A stretch of DNA of 51,480 bases from an uncultured Colwellia sp. (GTDB taxonomy: Bacteria > Pseudomonadota > Gammaproteobacteria > Enterobacterales > Alteromonadaceae). Shown here one piece after another: positions 45,968 to 51,480 of this stretch; position 1 is the stretch's first letter; the number at the start of each line of letters is the position of its first letter. Both the position numbers and the translations under genes were made by a program. Under the pieces are notes generated by a model. It was not told the DNA's origin. It did no database searches and saw only the letters and a program-made list of their open reading frames with translations. The DNA is taken from the NCBI GenBank assembly GCA_913058405.1, contig CAJXRC010000008.1:1-51480 (forward strand), written 5' to 3'.

Positions 45968-46399
45968 CTATTGGAAGTCGCCTAAATTCCAGTTGCCTAT
46001 GTCATCTTCTGTTCCGGCTTCACCATCTGGACCTACAGAAAACACATCCATTTTACCCTGTTCGCCTGGGTTTAATAAAACATATTCATTGCCCCAAGGA
46101 TCTTTTGGTAAACGTTTAATGTAACCATCTTCAGGGAAACGACGTGGCTCTGGCTCAATATCAGTTTGGTCGACTAACGCTTCCAAACCTTGCTCTGTCG
46201 ATGGATAATCGTAATTATCCATTTTATATAAACTCAAAGACGTTTCTAATGCAGTAACATCTGATACCGCTTTTTGCATATTGGCTCTGTCTTGACTACC
46301 CAATAAGTTAGGCACAACCATACTGGCTAAAATACCTAAAATAACAATAACCACCATCACTTCTAGTAAAGTGAAACCCTGTGTTTTTTTCATGTTCAT
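45968..46399 (-). CDS. gspG: GspG, T2SS major pseudopilin
   Basis: GspG builds the pseudopilus. The 143-residue preprotein has MKKTQG-FTLLEVMVVIVILGILASMVVPNLLGSQDRANMQKAVSDVTALETSLSLYKMDNYDYPSTEQGLEAL, and a C-terminal calcium-site region DVFSVGPDGEAGTEDDIGNW. An AGGAA site precedes the ATG at 46399; 46393 is an in-frame alternative. A MITE-like element separates it from gspF and a palindromic repeat from gspH, isolating it from both neighbours. Confidence 0.97.
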   Translation of the reverse strand: MNMKKTQGFTLLEVMVVIVILGILASMVVPNLLGSQDRANMQKAVSDVTALETSLSLYKMDNYDYPSTEQGLEALVDQTDIEPEPRRFPEDGYIKRLPKDPWGNEYVLLNPGEQGKMDVFSVGPDGEAGTEDDIGNWNLGDFQ

Positions 46400-46438
46400 A
46401 TTGCATTCCTAATGTCTGAAAAATTATATAATGACAAC

Positions 46439-46704
46439 TATACCCGTTTCACTTGAAGATGCATGGTTCAGCTGGAATTAAAAACGCCTTTAGGCAAAGT
46501 ATTGATTGAAGAGAATGGTTGTTCCCTTGTCGAAATCAATAACGCAGCTTAAAGCGTTTCTAAACCAGCCCCTTGGGGAAGGCTGAGCAAATCATATTCT
46601 GCATTACATTTCTTTTTAAGGGAATACCCTTAATAAAAAAATGCGCCTTGATTATGAGTCGCTCAGACTTCTTGAAACGAGCCTCTTCAAGTGGAGCGGG
46701 TATA
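46439..46704. mobile_element. MITE-like element (copy 2) in the gspF-gspG spacer
   Basis: The 266 bp element has 24-base terminal inverted repeats with 21 matches: TATACCCGTTTCACTTGAAGATGC at 46439 and the complement of 46681-46704. Nested inside are GCTGGAATTA..ACGCCTTTA (46471-46492) against TAAAGCGTTTCTAAACCAGC (46550-46569), ATTGATT/AATCAAT (46501-46540) and CTGAGC/GCTCAG. It has no ORF of note. TA dinucleotides at both tips suit a TA target site. A related end occurs at 1-54. Confidence 0.8.
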
Positions 46705-46722
46705 TACTGCCATAAATTGGTA

Positions 46723-47961
46723 TTAGCCTCCCACTAGGCTATTAAGTTGTAATATGGGTTCTAAAATGGCCATAACAATAAAGAGCACAACACCAGCCAT
46801 TGCGACCATGAGCGCAGGTTCAAATGCTTTTAAAGAAATACTCACTAATGCATCAAACTCTCTATCTTGATTATCTGCAGCGCGGCCTAACATATGCTCT
46901 AATTGGCCACTTTTTTCTCCACTCGCTATCATGTGCAACATCATAGGAGGAAACAATTTAGTTTGCTCTAACGACACACGCAAACTAGCACCTTCACGTA
47001 CCTTATCGGTAGATGCTTTCACCTGTTTTTTTATATATAAATTATCAAGCACTTCACCTGAGATTTTCATGCTTTCTAACAAAGGCACAGCACTAGCTGT
47101 CAAAATACTTAAAGTACGGGCAAAACGTGCTGTATTAATACCTCTAGCGATTTTACCAACACCAGGTATCTGTAATAAGTATTGATGATATGCCATTTCA
47201 AAATCAGGCTTTTTCAATAACTGTGAAAACAGCAGCAGAACTCCAGCAAACAGCATCACTAGTAGTAAACCATAATCACGAAGAAAATCACTACTGGCAA
47301 TAAGGAATTGAGTAGTGCCGGGTAAGTTCTCACCCATGTGTTCAAATTGACCAACAATTTTAGGCACAACAGCAGTCAACAAAATAGCAATAACCCCAAC
47401 GGCAACTACTGTCATGATAATAGGGTAAACTAATGCTTGGATAAGTTGCGAGCGCATTTGTTGGCGCTTCTCAGTATAATCAGCCAAGCGATTAAGTACC
47501 TTATCAAGGTGACCTGATTTTTCTCCAGCGGCCACCATAGCGCGATAAAGGCGATTAAATATTTTTGGATATTCCGCCATGCTTTCAGACAAACCGTAAC
47601 CTTCAGTCACTTTAGTGCGAACACCCATGATCATGCTTTTGATACGATTTTTCTCACATTGCTCTGCCACCGCCATTAACGACTCTTCTAACGGTAAACC
47701 TGACTCAACTAAAGTGGCCAATTGACGGGTAATTAAAGCTAACTCTGATGCAGAAACTTTACCACTGCCACTTTGGCTAAAACTAGATGAAGAGCCCGCT
47801 TTATCAGCCGCTTTTTTATTCGTCAATGTGGCAGTAACTTCGGTTGGCATTAAGCCTTGATCACGCAGTAAACCGCGTACTTGTCTAGCCGTATCACCTT
47901 CGATAACGCCTTTTTTAGTTTTACCTCGACTATCTACCGCTTGGTATTCAAATGCTGCCAT
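46723..47961 (-). CDS. gspF: GspF, T2SS inner-membrane platform protein
   Basis: GspF is the polytopic core of the T2SS platform. The 412-residue protein opens MAAFEYQAVDSRGKTKKGVIEGDTARQVRGLLRDQGLMPTEV, then two GspF domains: LALITRQLATLVESGLPLEESLMAVAEQ (about 75-100) and FARTLSILTASAVPLLESMKISGEV (about 280-305). GEKSGHLDKVLNRL and GEKSGQLEHMLGRA recur as the internal repeat. Helices lie near 175-195, 225-245 and 380-402. It is separated by 104 bp from gspE. Confidence 0.97.
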   Translation of the reverse strand: MAAFEYQAVDSRGKTKKGVIEGDTARQVRGLLRDQGLMPTEVTATLTNKKAADKAGSSSSFSQSGSGKVSASELALITRQLATLVESGLPLEESLMAVAEQCEKNRIKSMIMGVRTKVTEGYGLSESMAEYPKIFNRLYRAMVAAGEKSGHLDKVLNRLADYTEKRQQMRSQLIQALVYPIIMTVVAVGVIAILLTAVVPKIVGQFEHMGENLPGTTQFLIASSDFLRDYGLLLVMLFAGVLLLFSQLLKKPDFEMAYHQYLLQIPGVGKIARGINTARFARTLSILTASAVPLLESMKISGEVLDNLYIKKQVKASTDKVREGASLRVSLEQTKLFPPMMLHMIASGEKSGQLEHMLGRAADNQDREFDALVSISLKAFEPALMVAMAGVVLFIVMAILEPILQLNSLVGG

Positions 47962-48065
47962 AATTACTTAAATTATTTAAATTAGTTACTTATTTAGATT
48001 CGGTCAATTCACTCTTGAATCAACATACGTCCATTAGAAAACATTTACGCTTTAATTTTTATGCA

Positions 48066-49595
48066 CTAGTCTTCACGAGTAACGCGTAAAACCTCTTCTA
48101 ATGTCGTTCTTCCTAACATGACTTTATCAAAACCATCTCGACGAATACTTGCATTGCTATGACGAACACATTTTTCGATAGCTTGCTCGCCCTGGCCATT
48201 ATGAATAAGCTCTCGCACTTTTTCATCAACGGGCAATAACTCATGGATACCCATTCGCCCACGGTAACCTTTAAAGCTGCATTCTATGCAACCAACAGCA
48301 CGATAAATCACGGCTTCATTATCTTCAGGTAAAGCTAATAATTGCCTTTCTTCATCATCAGGTAGATGGCTTTCACGACAATGAGGACAAATAGTGCGTA
48401 CGAGTCGTTGAGCCAAAACACCGAGTAAACTAGAAGACAATAAAAATGGCTCTACGCCCATATCTTCCATGCGTGTTATCGCACCTGCAGCCGTATTCGT
48501 ATGTAAAGTTGATAAGACTAAGTGACCCGTCAAACTTGCTTGCACTGCAATTGCCGCAGTTTCTAGATCTCGTATCTCACCAACCATAACTACATCAGGA
48601 TCTTGGCGTAGAATAGCACGTAAACCACGAGCAAAAGTCATATCAACTTTTGTATTTACTTGTGTTTGTCCTATGCCTTCAATGGCATATTCTATAGGGT
48701 CTTCACAGGTTAAAATGTTACGTTCTTTAGCATCAATTTGTGAAAGACCAGCATACAAGGTAGTACTTTTACCTGAACCAGTAGGCCCTGTTACTAAGAT
48801 GATGCCGTGAGGTTTTTCAATGAGCTTAGAGAAATTGGCACGGGTTACGTCTGTCATGCCTAGATCTTTCAAATCTAAACGTGCGGCATTTTTATCAAGT
48901 AAACGTAATACCACTCGCTCACCATGACCTGTTGGCATAGTCGACACACGAACATCAACCGCTCGACCACCAATGCGTAAAGAAATACGACCATCTTGTG
49001 GGATACGCTTTTCAGCAATATCGAGCTTCGCCATGACTTTAATACGTGATACCAGTAAAGACGCCAACTTGCGGTTTGGCTTAAGCACTTCTCGCAAAAC
49101 ACCATCCACACGAAAACGTATTTGTAAGGTATTTTCAAAGGTTTCAATATGGATATCAGACGCGCTTTCTTTAATAGCTTCACTGAGCATGGCATTGATC
49201 AGTTTAATAATTGGCGCATCATCTTCATTTTCTAATAAATCTTCACTTTCAATAAACTCATCAGCAAGCGAGTACAAATCGACTTCATTGCCAATATCTT
49301 CCATCATTTGTTGTGCTTCAGAAGAGTCTCTCTGATAAGCCTGAGTGAGCAGTAATTCAAACGCTGAAAGAGATAGATAATCAAACTCAAAGGGCGCTTT
49401 AACGATACGGCGCACTTCTAAAACAATATCAAAATTAACATCAGTCAAGCAATGCAAGATATAACCGCCCGTTTCTTCATCGGTTGATATAAGCACACTG
49501 TGGCGTTTAGCAAACGCAAACGGTAATAACCAAGTGCCACTCACTTGAGATTCAACTCGTTCATCCATCTCTGTTGCTTCTATTTCATCAGACAT
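48066..49595 (-). CDS. gspE: GspE, T2SS assembly ATPase
   Basis: GspE is the cytoplasmic hexameric ATPase driving pseudopilus assembly. The 509-residue protein has an N-terminal GspL-binding domain without MshEN motifs, then [12 protein letters not shown], Walker [16 protein letters not shown], Asp box [11 protein letters not shown], Walker [17 protein letters not shown], His box [17 protein letters not shown] and a four-cysteine zinc site (CPHC, CIEC; about 410-455). Its start overlaps the gspD stop as TAATG, suggesting coupling. Confidence 0.98.
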   Translation of the reverse strand: MSDEIEATEMDERVESQVSGTWLLPFAFAKRHSVLISTDEETGGYILHCLTDVNFDIVLEVRRIVKAPFEFDYLSLSAFELLLTQAYQRDSSEAQQMMEDIGNEVDLYSLADEFIESEDLLENEDDAPIIKLINAMLSEAIKESASDIHIETFENTLQIRFRVDGVLREVLKPNRKLASLLVSRIKVMAKLDIAEKRIPQDGRISLRIGGRAVDVRVSTMPTGHGERVVLRLLDKNAARLDLKDLGMTDVTRANFSKLIEKPHGIILVTGPTGSGKSTTLYAGLSQIDAKERNILTCEDPIEYAIEGIGQTQVNTKVDMTFARGLRAILRQDPDVVMVGEIRDLETAAIAVQASLTGHLVLSTLHTNTAAGAITRMEDMGVEPFLLSSSLLGVLAQRLVRTICPHCRESHLPDDEERQLLALPEDNEAVIYRAVGCIECSFKGYRGRMGIHELLPVDEKVRELIHNGQGEQAIEKCVRHSNASIRRDGFDKVMLGRTTLEEVLRVTRED

Positions 49596-51431
49596 TATTG
49601 CTTCTCTTCCGCAGCAACGCCTTCTGTTGATGTCGGTGGTTTAGGTAATTCCGTACCTTTGTCTTCAAACTTTTGCTGATACTCATCAAATGACGGTGGT
49701 AAGGTCAGGTTATCTTGCCACTGCGGTAAGATTGGCATATTTTCGTTACTCATTAACGATAAGCCTTCCTCATGTTTACGGATTTGATCAGCACGAATAT
49801 AGTTATACTTAGATTCACTTATTTCTGTCATTAAAGCAGAGTCTCGAACAATAGTAGCGCGTAAAAAAACCATTAAATTACGTTTACGAGTACTGTTGCT
49901 GGTTGATTTGAATAAATGACCTAAGATTGGAATATCACCAAGAATTGGCACCTTTTGTACACTTTCTTGCACGTCTTCATCAATCAAGCCACCTAATACT
50001 ACTGTATCACCGCTTTCAGCCATTACAGTGGTTTTGATTTCTCTTTTGTTGATTGAGATATCAACCCCTGTAGTACCGCTTACCGACGACACTTCTTGCT
50101 CAATAACCAATTGAACAGCATTACCCTCATTAACCTGTGGAGTTACGCGAAGCTTAATGCCTACTTCTTGGCGATCTACCGTTTGGAATGGATTAGAGTT
50201 ATTGCTGCCCGTTTGAGAGCCTGTAATAATTGGCACTTCTTGACCGACAATAAAATAGGCCTCTTCGTTATCTAAGGTAGTAATGCTTGGCGTAGCAAGA
50301 ATATTTGAATTAGTATCACTGCTCACGGCATTAACAATAGCGCCCCAGTCATTTTTAGCAATACCAAACATCATACCGCTAACATTACCGAGTACTTGAG
50401 CAAGAATACTGTAATCGCCATTGGTGCTTGGATTATTTGATTCAGTTATCGTACCATCTGGATTCGTTACTTTAGTTTGACTTGCGGCTTCACCTTCTGC
50501 AGCTTGTACACCTGCAGCCACCGATGAAATACTGGCAGGGCCATTGGTAAATTGAGTAAAACCACCTGCCTCGTTATACCATTGCACACCTAAACTGACA
50601 CCATCAGTTTCAAAGACTTCAACAATGATGGCTTCAACTAAAACTTGCGCACGACGCACATCTAATTGACGAATTACCGCCTCTAATGACCGCAACATAT
50701 CAGGTTGTGCGGTAATAACGAGTGCATTGGTTGACTCATGTGCTTCAATACTTACATCACGTTTACTGCTGCTACGTGTCTTGGTTTTTGCCGTTTTAGT
50801 TTCTGAGGCAATCGAATCACTAACGCCTTGCAATACCTTAACTAAATCTTCCGCTTTCGAATACTTAAGGTAATAAACGCGTGTATTACCGTTACTCTCT
50901 AATTCACTGTCTAAACGTTTAACCAAGCGTGCAACTCGCTCTCGAGCTTTCACTTCGCCGCTAACAATCACGCTATTAGAACGATCATCAGCAACAATTT
51001 TGGGAATTAAAAAAGTAGGTTGACCTGCTTTACCACCGGTAGGTTTGTTCATCGCTTCGATGATACGTACCATTTCACCCGCCGAAGCATATTTAAGTTT
51101 GATAATTTCAACATCTTGATCACCCGCTCTATCAACACGTTCAATAATTTTTACTAGTCTATTAACCGTTGATGCAGTACCCGTTAACATAATCACATTA
51201 GCAGGGTCGTAGTTAACTACATTACCACCACCGGCTTGATCGGATAATTGTCTTAAAAGTGGTACTAATTCACGGACGGTAACATTCTTTACTTCAACAA
51301 CACGGGTAACCATTTCATCACCAATGATATTACTTTTATCACCTACAACTGGAATAGCAGCTGTTTTCGCATCTTTATTACGAATGATTTTGACAATATT
51401 GTTGTCCATTTCGACGGCAGCATAACCATAG
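49595..51431 (-). CDS. gspD: GspD, T2SS secretin (5' end cut by contig end)
   Basis: GspD forms the outer-membrane channel of the T2SS. About 612 genuine residues are present. The N-terminal signal and N0 domain are missing; the fragment begins in the late N0 region ([28 protein letters not shown]), followed by N1-N3 domains with [22 protein letters not shown] and [12 protein letters not shown], and the secretin domain with [54 protein letters not shown] and [26 protein letters not shown]. The apparent first residues [10 protein letters not shown] come from sequencing adapter, not the genome; the first real codon is at 51430. gspC should lie upstream, outside the window. Confidence 0.96.
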
Positions 51432-51480
51432 CTGTCTCTTATACACATCTCCGAGCCCACGAGACCGTACTAGATCTCGT
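51432..51480. other. Nextera sequencing-adapter contamination at contig end
   Basis: 51432-51450 reads CTGTCTCTTATACACATCT, the Tn5 mosaic end used in Nextera libraries. 51451-51465 (CCGAGCCCACGAGAC) is the i7-side adapter, 51466-51473 (CGTACTAG) matches the i7 index N702, and ATCTCGT begins the P7 flow-cell tail. These bases are artificial. Confidence 0.98.

Noticed and set aside
51432-51460. GspD N-terminus reading [10 protein letters not shown]
   Set aside because: It is the reverse complement of the Nextera mosaic end and adapter, a known contamination peptide; excluded from the gspD coordinates.

Overview
The window is a chromosomal segment of an AT-rich marine gammaproteobacterium. Gene order and protein sequences point to the Alteromonadales, most like Colwellia; this is inferred from recognised families, not from a database search. 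The left half is core housekeeping, and the right half is two related trans-envelope machines: a mannose-sensitive haemagglutinin (MSHA) type IV pilus and a type II secretion system (T2SS). No rRNA, tRNA, CRISPR array, prophage or complete insertion sequence was seen.

Layout. Positions 1-54 are the end of a small inverted-repeat element. Next on the + strand come rapZ, ptsO and mgtE, which face pmbA across a strong bidirectional terminator; darP is divergent from pmbA. On the - strand, read from high to low coordinate, lies the cell-shape and RNA-processing block mreB-mreC-mreD-maf-rng-yhdP-nit-tldD (16537 down to 5084). From 39160 down to 16846 is the MSHA locus: mshI, mshI2, mshJ, K, L, M, N, E, G, F, B, A, then a second mshA paralogue with mshC, D, O, P, and finally mshQ. 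It is interrupted twice: by a + strand PglL-like O-oligosaccharyltransferase between the two mshA genes, and by a PEP-CTERM protein gene with its own terminator between mshP and mshQ. Next to mshQ is a frameshifted, internally deleted remnant of a second mshP. A + strand PLP-dependent enzyme of the D-cysteine desulfhydrase/ACC deaminase family, preceded by a 21-codon upstream ORF, separates MSHA from a T2SS operon gspD-E-F-G-H-I-J-K-L-M-N on the - strand.

How it works together. MshE (ATPase with c-di-GMP-type MshEN motifs), MshG (platform), MshI/I2/J/K/M/N (alignment complex) and MshL (secretin) would assemble a pilus from MshA, with MshB/C/D/O/P as minor pilins and MshQ as a very large exported component. 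The OTase may glycosylate the pilin. The T2SS repeats the same architecture for protein export.

Two dispersed repeat families are visible: a MITE-like element (1-54 and 46439-46704, the latter inside the gsp operon) and an ~80 bp palindromic repeat found in the same orientation in the mreB-mreC and gspG-gspH gaps. The last 49 bases (51432-51480) are not genomic: they are Nextera transposase and index adapter sequence, so gspD is cut by the contig end and its apparent first ten residues are artefact.
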